Under the pieces are notes generated by a model that saw nothing but the letters and a program-made list of their open reading frames with translations, was not told the DNA's origin and searched no databases. A DNA stretch of 64,000 bases from Isoetes taiwanensis (lineage: Eukaryota > Streptophyta > Lycopodiopsida > Isoetales > Isoetaceae): NCBI GenBank assembly GCA_021234155.1, contig JAJEKV010000072.1:337923-401922 (forward strand), in the 5' to 3' direction. The first letter of the stretch is position 1, and each line of letters begins with the position of its first letter. The translations under genes and the position numbers were made by a program. Positions 11,107-22,860 of the stretch are shown here, piece by piece.

Positions 11107-13405
11107 ATGGTTCTCGAGGTACGATGATACCGTAAATTTGTGTTGCTTTCTGTTCAGAACGGCTTGATTCAGATCAGCCGTGTCTATAAATCCATCTGCA
11201 TCCATATTAGGTTTCCCAAGTTTTTGCCTTGTCCTGAAAAAATTTAAAATGTCTTCCGTTGCAGGCTACCATGATCTGCATAGACAATTCAGAATGGATG
11301 CGAAATGGAGATTACTCTCCAAATCGGTTCCAGTCTCAGGCAGATGCAGTTAATCTCATTTGTGGTGCTAAAACCCAGGTATTTTAACATTTTACCAATT
11401 CTAGTTTACTCATAGTACTCTTGTCTCACAAGAAATTTCACAGTCCAATCCGGAGAATACAGTGGGCGTCTTAACAATGGCTGGTAAAGGAGTTAGGGTA
11501 CTTGTGACCCCCACTAGTGATCTTGGGAAGATACTTGCCTGCATGCATGGTAAGGCTAAAAAACATTGGTTAATTAAACTTCCATAGTTTGTGTCACAAC
11601 TTACACTTTGTCTTGCTTTAGGTCTAGATATAGGTGGGGAAATGCATCTCACATCAGGAGTCCAAGTCACAAGAGCTTGCGCTGAAGCATCGCCAAAACA
11701 AACATCAACGACAAAGAATCGTACTATTTGCAGGAAGGTGCGTATAATATGCATTCCAGTCAATTCAAGTGCTGCAGTGTCTTTTAAGAATATCTATCAT
11801 GGGCTCGATCATACAACTGCTGCAACGCACATTGCGTTGCCCGGTCTTTCTATCTGCTGGGAAGACTTAAATTTGTATTTTTTCACAGAATCTATTCTAT
11901 GCATGGATTTAAATATATAGATAGGTACAGGGATATACAATATGCAATTCTACGGGGTGTATCAAATTTGTGAACCATGTGATTCTAATAGATGAAAGTG
12001 GTAACTTTTGTTTTCACCACATAGCTAATGACTTGATATATGTTCAGTCCATTGGCTGCAGATAAAAAGACTTTGGAGAGTATCGGGAAGAAACTGAAGA
12101 AGAACAATGTTGCTCTTGACATAATTAGCTTTGGAGAGGAGGATGATGGGAAGACAGAAAAGCTAGAGGCACTACTAGGGGCTGTCAGTAGTAATGATAA
12201 CAGCCATCTTGTTCATGTACCCTCTGGTGTGATGCTTTCTGACGTGTTGATCAGGTATATACAACTTCAAATTTGAGTCAATGATTCATAAATATGCAAC
12301 CATATAACTGATGGGTCCTCGTAAAATGCCTCCCTCCCAGTTCCCCTGTTTTTACTGGCGATGGAGAAGGTGGAAGTGGATTTGCAGCAGCAGCTGCGGC
12401 TGGTGCTGCAGCTGCGGTGGCTGCTGCAGCTGGTGGAACAGGCGGTTTCGAGTTTGGCGTTGATCCAAATTTGGACCCAGAGCTTGCTCTTGCTTTACGT
12501 GTTTCAATGGAGGAGGAACGTGCAAGGCAGGAGGCTGCAGCTAAAAGGGCTGCAGAAGAATCTACAAAATCTACGCAGGATCAAGCTGGAACTTCTGGAG
12601 ATATATCAATGACTGAGGTGGCAGCACATTCTACCGAGAAGGGGGCAGATGTTACCATGGTGATTTAATTGGGCCTAGTTTGTGCTATTGGATGATATCT
12701 GGTTTTATTGCTAACATAATTTTTGATACAGGATGATGAGACAACATTGCTTGCCCAAGCTCTGGCAATGTCGATGACGGAATCTGGTGCAAGTTTTATA
12801 CTGCAATGGCTGAAGCAGTTGGAGATGACCAAGATTTAGCTTTTGGTATGCCATTTTTCTGTATAAGAGCTTGAACTTTACCTTCTATTATTATTTTGCG
12901 TGCTAAGGATGCTATTACGCCAGAACTCAAGTTCCAATGAATATAGGTTCCTTGACCTTCATTAGTCATTTCTTGTAGGCATTATTATTTTTGCAATGCA
13001 GAAGTTGGTGCTATTGAAACTGAGTCAGAAATTATTATGCAGCCCTCCAAATGTCAATGCACGAGGAAAGTAGTGGAGAAGCAAATACTGACATGAGCAG
13101 AGTACTTGGTGACCAGAGTTTTGTGTCCTCTGTCCTTGCTTCGGTAATAATTTCTTACCATCTGTTATTTAAGGACATTCTAAAGATTATGTAGCGCCTG
13201 AAGTCAATTTGATTAATGCAGCTTCCTGGAGTGGACCCCAATGATCCATCTGTACGTGATGTTCTTGCATCACTTCAGGCAGAAGAAGAGGTATGATTGT
13301 GGAAGCATTGTCACTGGTTTTTAATTCCTACAGGTCTCATGTATTATAATGCAGGATAAACACAAGGGTGAATCCAGATCTGCAGAAGGAGAGAAGCATC
13401 CCTAG
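11107..13405 (+). CDS. RPN10: 26S proteasome regulatory subunit RPN10 (ubiquitin receptor), ten exons
   Basis: RPN10 binds polyubiquitin chains at the proteasome base-lid interface. The exons I read are 11107-11118, 11265-11378, 11444-11549, 11622-11737, 12048-12254, 12341-12659, 12732-12845, 13043-13143, 13222-13290 and 13355-13405. [22 protein letters not shown] opens the VWA domain, followed by [31 protein letters not shown] and [13 protein letters not shown]. Further exons give [19 protein letters not shown], an alanine/glycine-rich linker, and three UIM-like motifs: [23 protein letters not shown] and [27 protein letters not shown] precedes the C-terminus EGEKHP. Exon 4 changes frame between LTSGVQV and [20 protein letters not shown] (2-nt loss or 1-nt gain). 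Exon 7 lacks 1 nt between GASF and [15 protein letters not shown]. The other phases agree, so the gene is either functional with sequence errors or a very young pseudogene. Confidence 0.95.
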
Positions 13406-14442
13406 TTAGGAAGCCTAATTGCTGAAGTATACAAAATTCTAGTCCATACCAGCACTGGATTGTAGAATAGATGTGCTTGTTAATGAATGGCTCGATTTTT
13501 ATATTTAAATTACAGCGCGCCTAAAAGAGTCGGAACTAAAAGTGAGAGCTTTCCATTGGTTGTTAGCAATGGTGAGACAATTTCAATATGATGTACTTTC
13601 AATTGCCATACAAAACATCAGTTACCAAAGCAGCAATGTTGGAGCTCCATTGGAATGTACATTTTAGGATTGTGAAATTTTACTGGTCTTGTCCGACGTA
13701 TAAAACTGTTTGTAATTTTAAGACATTTGTTGTATGCATCCTTGTACTTCATTTTAATTGGGTTGCCGGTACGGGCTTATCCTGTGGAGGGTCTCTTGGA
13801 ATATCCTTCCTGGGGATTTGATTGGCTGATGGGAGCATATCATGGAATATACCCTTAGGCTATTTTGGGATATTCCGACTTTATCCTTGTCACAGTTACT
13901 ATTACTGATTTGTGTTTAAGCAGGAAAAGGAGGAAGATTTATCTAAGAGTATTTTCAAGCTTAGTCCTTTTCCTTCATAAAATAACTTGTTGGGTTGGTA
14001 TTAGCAGCATCTTTTAATCAGAAATTTTTAGTGAGGGAGCATAGCCCATTGATTTAGTAGAAGGAAAAAGGGGATTCCAAGAAGGATGAAGTCTATATTT
14101 AGGGAAATTTTTAGAAATGTCCTTGTATTTGTATCAAAATGCCCTCTATTTTAATTTGTCAAAATGCCAACCAAAGAAATTGGCACAAACATCTTGTTAG
14201 CACCCTTCATCGAATTTCGTCCTGCTTTTTAGCAGCTGATCATAGGCCATTGTTGCTATTGCAGATGCTCATGTAATTCTTTATTCATTTTCTTTATTTA
14301 AACTACTGGAGCGCAAGTTTAAACTTGTGTTTCCATATAGTACTTGCAATTTCCTTTTTTTATTGCTCTTCAACTTGTGTAATAAATTGGAGGCCACAAA
14401 CATCTGAATCCTTCAAGCATATCTTCAACCTTCACAAAGTTG

Positions 14443-14473
<31 letters not shown>

Positions 14474-15002
14474 CTTTTTTTCTTTTTTAAGTATCTTCTT
14501 TTGCCCTATGTTTTTTCCCCCCGAATTTGCAGTCTTGATGACATAGGTATTTTACTCCATTTGATTCGGTTTGGATTTGAAGGTCTATGTTTTTAATGAG
14601 TGATATGCAAGTGTAAAAGAGTTCTTGATCTGGTAATAGGGCATTTTGACAAATACATAGGATATTGGGACATTTTAATAATTGTACACACAAATTAAGG
14701 CATTTTTAGAATTTTCCCTTTTGGACAATCTATTGAAATCTCAAAATCTTCCTTTGTGTACTGAAATTCATTCAAGCAAAGGGCAAGAATTTGTTGGCAT
14801 CGATGTACTTCTATAGTGTAACAGTATGCAACCCCCTTTTTTTAGTTATTGGGCTGTTAGCTTCATTTTTTTGTATGTTATGATGTCCTAAGCTCTATAA
14901 TTTGGTATTCCTTCCATCTGTCTGTATGCCAGAATGGTAATCACCACATACTGCACTCTTTCGAGGCCATTTATAGGGTTATAGAGGCAGAGGCATTCAT
15001 CT
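13406..15002. other. Intergenic DNA downstream of RPN10
   Basis: This contains the RPN10 3' UTR region and AT-rich sequence. No gene was recognised. A short TTTTG microsatellite is annotated separately. Confidence 0.5.
14441..14470. repeat. (TTTTG)n microsatellite
   Basis: Six consecutive TGTTT/TTTTG units are followed by a T-rich tract. Confidence 0.9.
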
Positions 15003-15008
15003 AAGAAT

Positions 15009-15041
15009 AGAATAGAATAGAATATGATTTTATCGTCCACG
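15009..15041. repeat. Dispersed repeat, copy 2 (matches 8,801-8,833)
   Basis: Same 33-base block as at 8,801. Beyond cgtccacg the two loci diverge immediately. This copy sits about 45 bp outside the left boundary proposed for the CG-rich block. Confidence 0.7.
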
Positions 15042-15899
15042 GAGACCAACTGGCCTATGGGACCCAAGTACAAAGAGAGAAAGTCGTATTTAATTAAAGT
15101 GGGACTCATTCCATTCCCATTTTTTTTCGGAACCCTGTTAATTTACATAAAAAGAAGCACCTCGACCCGAAAACTATCCTTAATTCGAATTTTTGAATAA
15201 AACTCTGCATTCCAGCTTTGCTGCAGTTTTCCCTGGTTAGCGAGTCGAGAACAAGAACAATGCAACTGAAACAAAGGAAATTCATTAAAGATTGAAACCA
15301 AAGAACTAGTTGAAAAAGAATTTTTATTAATAAATGGAATAGGTACAATGTATTTTACATCGGACGCAGAGACCATGGCGGTCTTGTCGTCACAAATACA
15401 CATCATCTTGGTAGGTGGTCCACCTTAGGGGATTAACTAGCGGCGCTTCACGCCGACCGTAAGCCTTGGGGCAACCTCAAGAGTGTGGAATGCCTCACGG
15501 AGGTGCCTCTCGAGCTACCGGGCCGACTGGCCCACCCGACTTCCACTCGGCTCCCCGCAGCCTTTCATCGAATATGCTCCTTCCCCAACCTCCGTGGATG
15601 TTATGCAATGCTTGCAAGATGCTTTGAGCTTCCCCGGACTTTCTTTGTTCTTCGGCCGTTCTTTATCCCTGTGGTGTAGCGAAAGCAACCTCTCGATTCA
15701 AGGAAAGCAACCTTATCCTGCAGGCCGGGCAAGAGTGTAGCGCGGACCGGTATGTGCCGTAACGGTATTTTTTTTCGCCTTTGAGCGGATCTGCGGCGCC
15801 GAAAGCGCCTCTCGTGGATGCCCGAAAGGGATCCGTGCTCGCGGTCGGATCTCAGGCCTCGAACCACCGGAGCAAGGAGAGTATGATTAACAATTACGT

Positions 15900-16290
15900 G
15901 CCATTAGTCAAAACGAAGAAAAGAATGTTGAAATCAAATTACAATGGAGGACATTCATTCCATACAACCGCATCCAATGACGGAAGTAGTGTCTTTCTTC
16001 GACTCGCGAAGTCGAGAAAGGCCCATAAAAGTGAAAGTACAACCATTCTCATTAGAATATGGTTGCATCCAATCACACACCGGAAGCATACAAATGGTTT
16101 CATTAACGAGATAATGCCTTTCGACTCGCGAAAGTCGAGAAAGGCCCGTGAAACGAATGTACAAGCATTATCATAATAGTTTGTGGCTGCATCCATCCAC
16201 ACAATCAAACATACAAATGGTCTCATGAACAGATAAGATGCCTTTCTCACTGCGTGAGTCGAGAAAGGCAAATAAAAACTCAATATACAA
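15900..16290. repeat. Tandem array, about 120-bp unit, three copies, each with a palindrome
   Basis: Three diverged units share ttgcatccaat, catacaaatggt, ataa.atgcc, a CTCGAC..GTCGAG palindrome near 15,993, 16,120 and 16,241, and then gtacaa. The palindrome is the best-conserved part of each unit along with its flanking gcctttc/gaaaggc. Confidence 0.75.
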
Positions 16291-16592
16291 GTATATTCAT
16301 TACAAAATGTTCAATACATGTGTTCACGCTTGTTTACAATATTCACACAATTTGACTATCCAAAGCAGAGGTCACTCTTCTTGTTCACCAAAAATATTTG
16401 TCGCCCATAGCTTTCATGATCGCCTTCTCTCGGATCGGGTTCCGCGGAGGCTCTGGATAGTTCGTGAAGCACATCGGGCGACAAGAATGGCAAAGCGGAT
16501 TTCGCTAAGACAGACACAACCAAGGACAACCACCTATCCGCCTCATATTCTTCGTGTCGATATGGCTTAGCAATGATTGTATTTTTGCGCTG

Positions 16593-19000
16593 CTATGATA
16601 GCACTTGTAGGCGGAGTCGCCTATGATCGGGCCGCGGTTGTGTTTGCCATAGTCCCGAATTGCTCATAAACCCCGGCCCAACCTTTTCACCATTATATGC
16701 TTCCCTTTGTGACGGATCGAGGTCCCACATGATCTCGACCCTTTCGCTTCCCCAAACTAACTTGAACTTCAAAATTGAAATGCCGAGAACACCAAGAACA
16801 TTGACAATATTTTTCTTTGCCATACAAGACCATATGCCCACTTCAATCCCCGCCTGTGCACCATTCAACAATTTCCTTAGCTCTAGGCCTCTGATACACT
16901 ATTTTATGCTCCGCTTTGGCCTGGATCTCGCGAGGTGTTAATCTCGGGACGCCTTTATCGTGGTATACCGCAGCTAATACTCCATTGACGCCAAATATTA
17001 CAAGTTTGGCGGGACCAAATGGATCCCGCTTGGAGTTTGGCTCACCATATATCCGGGTTCATCGGGATCCAAATGCGGGATCATTATCTTTTCGTGTCCT
17101 TTTCGGCCGCGGAGGAGTTGTCTTGCTCGATTGTCTTTGTCCTTTTCATTCTCCTCCTCGCGACGCGGAACCGCCGCCCAATGACAATGATCCGGAGTCG
17201 CTGACTGAATTCTCAAAATGATGACATCCGCCGTAAAGGAACGAAGTTTTTTCGACTCGCGAAGTCGAGAATGAAAAGAAAAGGTATTGAAAGGAACGAA
17301 GTTTTTCGACTCGCGAAGTCGAGAAACACCGATAGAGCAAAGTAAACTCACCTCAATCTCGTGTTTTCAAGAATGTGTTCGCAGCAAAGATTCGGTCCAA
17401 ACCTTCGACATTCTCGCCTCCACGCCTTTGTCTCCCTCGCCCTCGCCGCCTTTATCGCTTCCATTTGTCTTCCTCCCCTTGAAATGCTCATGAAGCATCC
17501 GTGTATGACCGAATGGTTTCAACCATGTCCTTATTTCCAACCACGGATATAGGTTTCATTCCAAACAAAGATAGCCCCCCGAGAGAGAACAGGCCATTCA
17601 TGTACCACTCGATACAATTTGATCTTCCTCACCAAGCTGGTTATGAAGTACTTGATAACTCTTGGCCGGATAGGAATTCTATGTATAGGACCCGCCGCAC
17701 CATCTTTGCCGACCTTGTCCATCGATGGAACATCCTCCATAAATCTGCCCCTTCCGTGGTTCCATCCGCTTGAGAGATCATGAACTTGTCGAGATAATGA
17801 TGCTCGCTAGACCACCACTTATCCGTGTCGATCACGATCTTGAAATCAAAACCAAAACTATGTTGGCAAAGCTTGGTGCCTTCGGCAAGCCAAGTCCGCA
17901 CTCATGATCAAGTTCAGATATGGAGTGCATGATCTTGTTGGTGAAGTTAATATCACCGCCCATTGGGAGACAGCAGCTTGTCCGATTGCCCAAGATGCAA
18001 AAAGACAAGGAAACCGAAAGTATCCGTCGGTCCATGTCCGCATTACACGCCTTGTACCACCGCTCTATGTCGCCTTTGTCATAAAAAGGGTGGGGTCTTC
18101 GATCATATTGATGGCAAATAGTGCCACGGGTCCAGGTGCCGCCTGCACCACCAAATCCCTTGTGTCCCAAAGTTACCGAAATGGGGGGAGCTATCGTCGC
18201 CTTTAAATGGGACCACCTCAATCCAAGCTTCCTCTTCGTAATTGCCATCGCGACGCTCGTGGAAAGGAAGGGTTTTGACGTTACGCTTCAGCTTGGTGTT
18301 GATGTAGGGTTGACATAGACGGTTCAATTCCTTCATGTCTTCCTCATCAAGGGCAGCCTTTTCCTTTGTAATAATCAAAATCATGGTATTCATTAGATGC
18401 AACGCTGCGTAACTCCGCGGATGCCTTCTTTCTAACGCGACGCCGCCGCTTTTAGGACTGTGGCATAATCCTTTAAGGCCCCGCAATTTAGAACTCCCGG
18501 TCTTCCTTAGTAGGATTGTTCCTTCCAAGATTTTGCCTTGTAGGTCAAGCCGCTTTTGTCCGGCCAAGCCCTCAGATCCTCTTCATGAACCGCTTGTCAA
18601 ACAACTTGGGGTCCGCCCGCTTGGAAATTCTCCATTGCTGTCCTTCAACTTGCCTCTTGTCCATTGAGCCCATATTCGGGCCCATTTCTCCTGCACCTTC
18701 GCTAAGAATGAGGTCATATTGGTCCGAGAGAGACTCCCCGCCTTTCCTTGGTGTTCTTCTTCTTCTCCTCTTCTTCCTCTCCCTCATCATCTTCCTCGTC
18801 CCTCCAGCAGAATAACATATCCGCATAGTTTCTCAAAGGTCTTCCACTTATCCGAGGGAGCCCTGCTTTCTTTAGGACGCCGAGGACAACCCAATGCTTT
18901 CCATCGCTGCCTAGCGTGTATGATCCGGGTCGATAAGGGCTGATTCACCAATGTACCAATGTCGAGCATGAAAGTATCTACAAACACCCTAATAAACAAG
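16593..19000 (-). pseudogene. Unrecognised, frameshifted minus-strand protein-coding region
   Basis: Several minus-strand frames link end to end into what looks like one long protein broken by indels. From N to C the pieces include VFVDTFMLDIGTLVNQPLST, KWKTFEKLCGYVILLEGRG, YDLILSEGAGEMGPNMGSMD, NTMILIITKEKAALDEEDMK, EEEAWIEVVPFKGDDSSPHF, FYDKGDIERWYKACNADMDR, FDFKIVIDTDKWWSSEHHYL, HEKIMIPHLDPDEPGYMVSQ and VEIMWDLDPSQREAYNGEKV. Amino-acid composition is normal for a protein. Two palindromes at 17,250 and 17,303 interrupt it. I do not recognise a family. It may be the accessory ORF of the element whose transposase-like gene lies at 24.3-27.2 kb. Confidence 0.45.
17239..17327. repeat. Direct duplication containing a palindrome (two copies)
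   Basis: aaaggaacgaagttttt followed by cgactcgcgaagtcgaga occurs at about 17,236-17,270 and 17,289-17,324, spaced about 52 bp apart. Confidence 0.8.
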
Positions 19001-19011
19001 AATAGTAGTTT

Positions 19012-19345
19012 CGTTTTCTCGACTCGCGAAGTCGAGAAAGTCCCCTTCTTTTTACTTATTCTGGTTTTCGACTCGCGAGTCGAAAGCTCGCAGATCCTTT
19101 GATTTTTCAGGTTACTGGCTTTCGACTCGCGCGAAGTCGAGAAACCCCGCTGATAATCGGGAAAACGTTAAGATGGTAGGGCTTTTCGACCGCGAAGTCG
19201 AGAAAGTCCCTTGAATGTCTAATTTTCTTTTTACTGGTTTTCTCGACTCGCGAAGTCGAGAAAGCTCGCGATCCTTTGATTTTCAGATTTTACCTACCGC
19301 TTTTTGACCGGGCGAGTCGAGAAACCCCCTGATAATCGGCAAATG
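19012..19345. repeat. Tandem duplication, about 165-bp unit, three palindromes per unit
   Basis: Two consecutive units each contain, in order, a palindrome followed by gaaagtccc, a palindrome followed by aagctcg and gatcctttgatttt, and a palindrome followed by gaaacccc and tgataatcgg. Unit 1 spans about 19,012-19,165 and unit 2 about 19,182-19,345. Confidence 0.8.
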
Positions 19346-19415
19346 TTAGGATTCAGAGAGTTATTTACCTTTACGTGAGCTCGCGACTCGGGCCGCTATT
19401 GTGTTCGGGCAAAGG

Positions 19416-20422
19416 CTAATGCTGGCCGGTTGCCGGGCGTCTCCGCCGAAAGAACTCGTGACTCTCGCTTGGCATATCTATCCTTGATCCTTTATGCACC
19501 TCCTTCTCCGCCGCAATACTTTGCGCCTCTAATGAATGCCGACCGCCTACAACCCGTAACCGGACGCCCTTTCCTTCTCGATCTTCCTCGACTTCCAACC
19601 TGAACAACAACTCACCGGCCGATTCGCTAAAAGGTATGACATCCGCAGCATTGATCTCGCGAACAGATGTCGCACCATCGTTCGTAATCTCCAAAGATGT
19701 GTGCCGGATTAAATTCCCGGGTTGAACAAGACGCATCTCCCGTGCAAACCTTCACCGCCTAATGTCCAAAGAAGCAGTTTTGTGTGATATTCCCAACGGA
19801 TAATACCGAGCCACCGCCCATTTTTCAGGCTCCCTCTCTCGCGGAAATCCCGGACCGATCATCCGATCCATTATTGGGGAGTCGACCATATCTTCGCCTC
19901 CTTCGCCATCCGATTCCTCCCGTGTGGTGTCATCTTCCCCATCTTTGTTTTTTGGTGGACTTTTTGTGTATGAACCACAACTTCATTCCCCACCGCAGAG
20001 TGTTGTAGAGTCTTCAAAGACAAGAGAAGTGAAGCTCCCCCGTTGATTGAATAGCTTTTTCCCCGACTCGAAATCTCCATTCCAAGCTCCCCCGATGTTA
20101 GGGTTCCGCCTCCTTCATCCCTTCCGCATCCTTCCACCCAAGGTTCTCGACAATTTAAAGGCATACCGCCTTTTTTCGTGTGTTCTTCGCCTTTGCTCAT
20201 GGAAGAGTGAGAATAATTTGCAACCGCTAATTTTTTGGTGTGATAGAACTTACTTTTCCGCGCCCCTCGACATGTAGTGTTAAATGCTTCGACCCGGGCG
20301 CCGACCAGACCGGAGAGCACAACACCGATTTTCTTGTACTTGTCTCCTGAGCTCTTCTTGTCCCTTTGGTGGAGAAACAGATCTTTCTCCTTCCCACTTG
20401 TTGATACTCGACATACCACCAA
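19416..20422 (-). pseudogene. Unrecognised minus-strand ORFs in the CG-rich block
   Basis: A minus frame at 19,416-19,736 (106 aa, containing SLEITNDGATSVREINAADV and GELLFRLEVEEDREGKGVRL) and one at 19,871-20,422 (183 aa, beginning MVVCRVSTSGKEKDLFLH) are open. The first has a protein-like composition rich in charged residues. The second is basic and could be spurious. Their order and strand agree with the broken region at 16.6-19.0 kb. No family was identified. Confidence 0.3.
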
Positions 20423-21540
20423 GAATTGGCTGGTGTGTCAAGAAGCTCGCCTCCAGCCCCTCGATGATTTAAGAACGGAGTTCGCCGCTGATCACTAGTG
20501 AGTCCGAGGTGAATGCCGCAAGAAGAAAGGATGGATCGCTTAAGGTATTCGACAAAAGAAAAACCTCGAGCTCACCCGGGTGTTAGTCTTCTTCTTCTTG
20601 CCGCCGCTAGAACTAGCATCCTCCTCCCGGGCGCCGCTTTTGGACGGAGTCATGTCTCAGATGCCCTCTCATCCTCTTCGACCCCTCTCAGAATTAAGTT
20701 TCCTCCGCTGTGAGTTTTAGGACTGCATGTAAAAAAAGATCGGGCGTGTTCTTTAGTTTGAATTTAAGGACATGCAATCATTTATGAAAAAAGCGAAGCT
20801 AAGGGTACAAAGACGGTCGGCTTTTAGCCCCCAAACAATATTTCAAATTTAATCACATCAAGGGACTTAGTGAGCGGAGCGTAGTTTATCTTCATCGCGC
20901 ATTGGCTACCTCGAAGTTCGGAGGGGAGCATCGATCGTAGTTTACTTCCGAATGGGCGCCGCGACGCTGTAAGCCGCTAACAAAGCGCTTTGCATGTGTG
21001 TGTTTTCCCCGACCGCTGGCCCTATTGCAAGCAGTTGATTTGATCGATGAGCACGGAGCTAAGGTAGGGAGCGGAGAGGAGCCGCCTGCACACGGAACTC
21101 TACATCAAGGGCCATGGAACGGGATACGAGAATCGCAGTTGATACAAGTATTAGATGCTAATACACTCTTGATGAGACCGACGTAAGAAGCAAAGACTCT
21201 AGGTGAGGCAAATGGATCCGCGGATACAAAGGGCCCAAGGAATTACCGGGTGAAGAGGTGAGTTTCAGAGATGCCTATGTTATTTCGCTTGTAGAACATG
21301 CCGTCAGGTTTAAATAATGGAACCGCCGATAAGCTCGACGGATTCATTGTTTCCTTTGTCCAAAGATTTTTCAGCTTCGAGATGATTTACTCTCTGGGTT
21401 GAGAGAAGCTCGGCAAGGAAACAATGGTTCTGGGTTATAGAACAGTTCCGCTTTAGGTGTCTTTTTATGGAGTGTTTTCTTGGAATGTTGTACATAGATC
21501 GTGCTAGGTCTAAGGCCCGTGAGATGCGGTTCAAATGCAT
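20423..21540. other. CG-rich sequence without an assignable gene
   Basis: Only short open frames occur here. No palindrome copy was found between about 19.35 and 21.85 kb, so this is a gap in the palindrome distribution. Confidence 0.4.
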
Positions 21541-21559
21541 CCTCTTGTAGTTAGTCTGA

Positions 21560-22860
21560 GGTTTCCACTGTCGTCCAACCACCTCTTCGCAATATTCGAG
21601 GAAGATGGTTCAAGGAGAGTGGCTCGCATGTGCCAGAGGCACTTGGGACTAAAAAAATGAGAATACAAAGTGCAAAAGTTGTTGGAGAATGCAAGCCTTG
21701 GCTTGCTCTTCGTGGGTTACCCCTGTGGTTAGTTGTAGAGGCCTCCACCCAGCCCCGAGCCCCTCCCTTCGCAATATTCGATTTAAGATGGTTCAAGGAG
21801 AGTGACTCGACCGGGTCGAGGCCACCGCTACCATACACGTGAGAATTGGTCGGCTAAGGGATTCTCGACTCGCGAGGCGCAGAATGCGCAAAGAAGCTCT
21901 ATGGTTTCGCGGGTTGTTGCAGATGCTCTCCATTGTTCGCCCCTCCCCTTCGCGACATTCACGCCGGAGGGGCTCGACCGGTAGAGGCCACCGCACCACA
22001 CACATGAGAATTGGTTCGGCTAGAGGATTCTCTACTAATTAGTCGAATGCGATCGTTGGTTTCGACATTTCGAGTCGCAAGTCGAGAATGCCTTAGCCAT
22101 CGAACTCCGGATGGTACACATGGAGTGCCGGTGGGTAAGGCATTCGACTCGCGAGCCGAGAATGCATACAGCAAAGCCTCGCCTTTGATTGGGTAGAGGC
22201 CATCGCACCACAAACAGAGAAGAATTGGGTTGTTAAGAGTTGGCCCGCAGACACCAAAACAACTTCCCTTCGCAATGTCCGAGGAAGATAGAAGGAGAGT
22301 TGTTAAGATCGCTCGCAGCCAGCTCTAGAGTGCACTAGAGCTCAAGGCTTTCGACTCACGAGTCCAGAAAGCTGCCAGCAATCCCGGGGTTAGTCGCCGA
22401 GGTTCTCCACCCAATCGTGAGCCCATCCCTTCGCAATATTCGACTAAGATGGTTCAAGGAGACGGCCTTTGATTGGGTAGAGGCCACGCGACCAACACAG
22501 TGAGAATTGGTTGTAAGAGTTGGCCCGCAGACAAGGAAAACCACTTCCCTTCGCAATGTCCGGAGGAAGATAGAAGGAGAGTGGTTAAGATCGCCTCGCA
22601 GTGCCAGCTCTAGAGTGCACTAGAGCTCGCTTTTCGACTCACGAAGTCGAGAAAGCGCCAGCACCTTCGCGGGTTAGTCGCCGAGGCCTCCACCCAGCCG
22701 AGCCCCTCTTCGCAATATTCGGCGAGCATGGTTCAAGGAGAGTGGCTCGACCGGGTGGAGGCACCGCGACCGCACAAAGGGCCATTGGTAGAGTCACATT
22801 CTCGACTCACGAAGTCGAGAAGGTCGCAGCAGCTTCTAAAGAATGTGAAGACATTGGGTA
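21560..22860. repeat. Degenerate tandem/interspersed array with palindromes
   Basis: Recurring modules are ttcgcaatattcg, gatggttcaaggagagtggctcg, gaccgggt(c/g)gaggccaccg, gtgagaattggt, gttggcccgcagacaa, gaggaagatagaaggagag and ctctagagtgcactagagctc, the last itself palindromic and near 22,323 and 22,609. At least three to four diverged unit copies follow one another, with a CTCGAC/GTCGAG palindrome near the unit edges. Confidence 0.75.

Noticed and set aside
13002-13042. A third frameshift in RPN10 exon 8
   Set aside because: Using the splice acceptor ending at 13,042 (tatgcag) instead of the one at 13,001 restores the phase (DLAF-ALQMSM), so no indel is needed.
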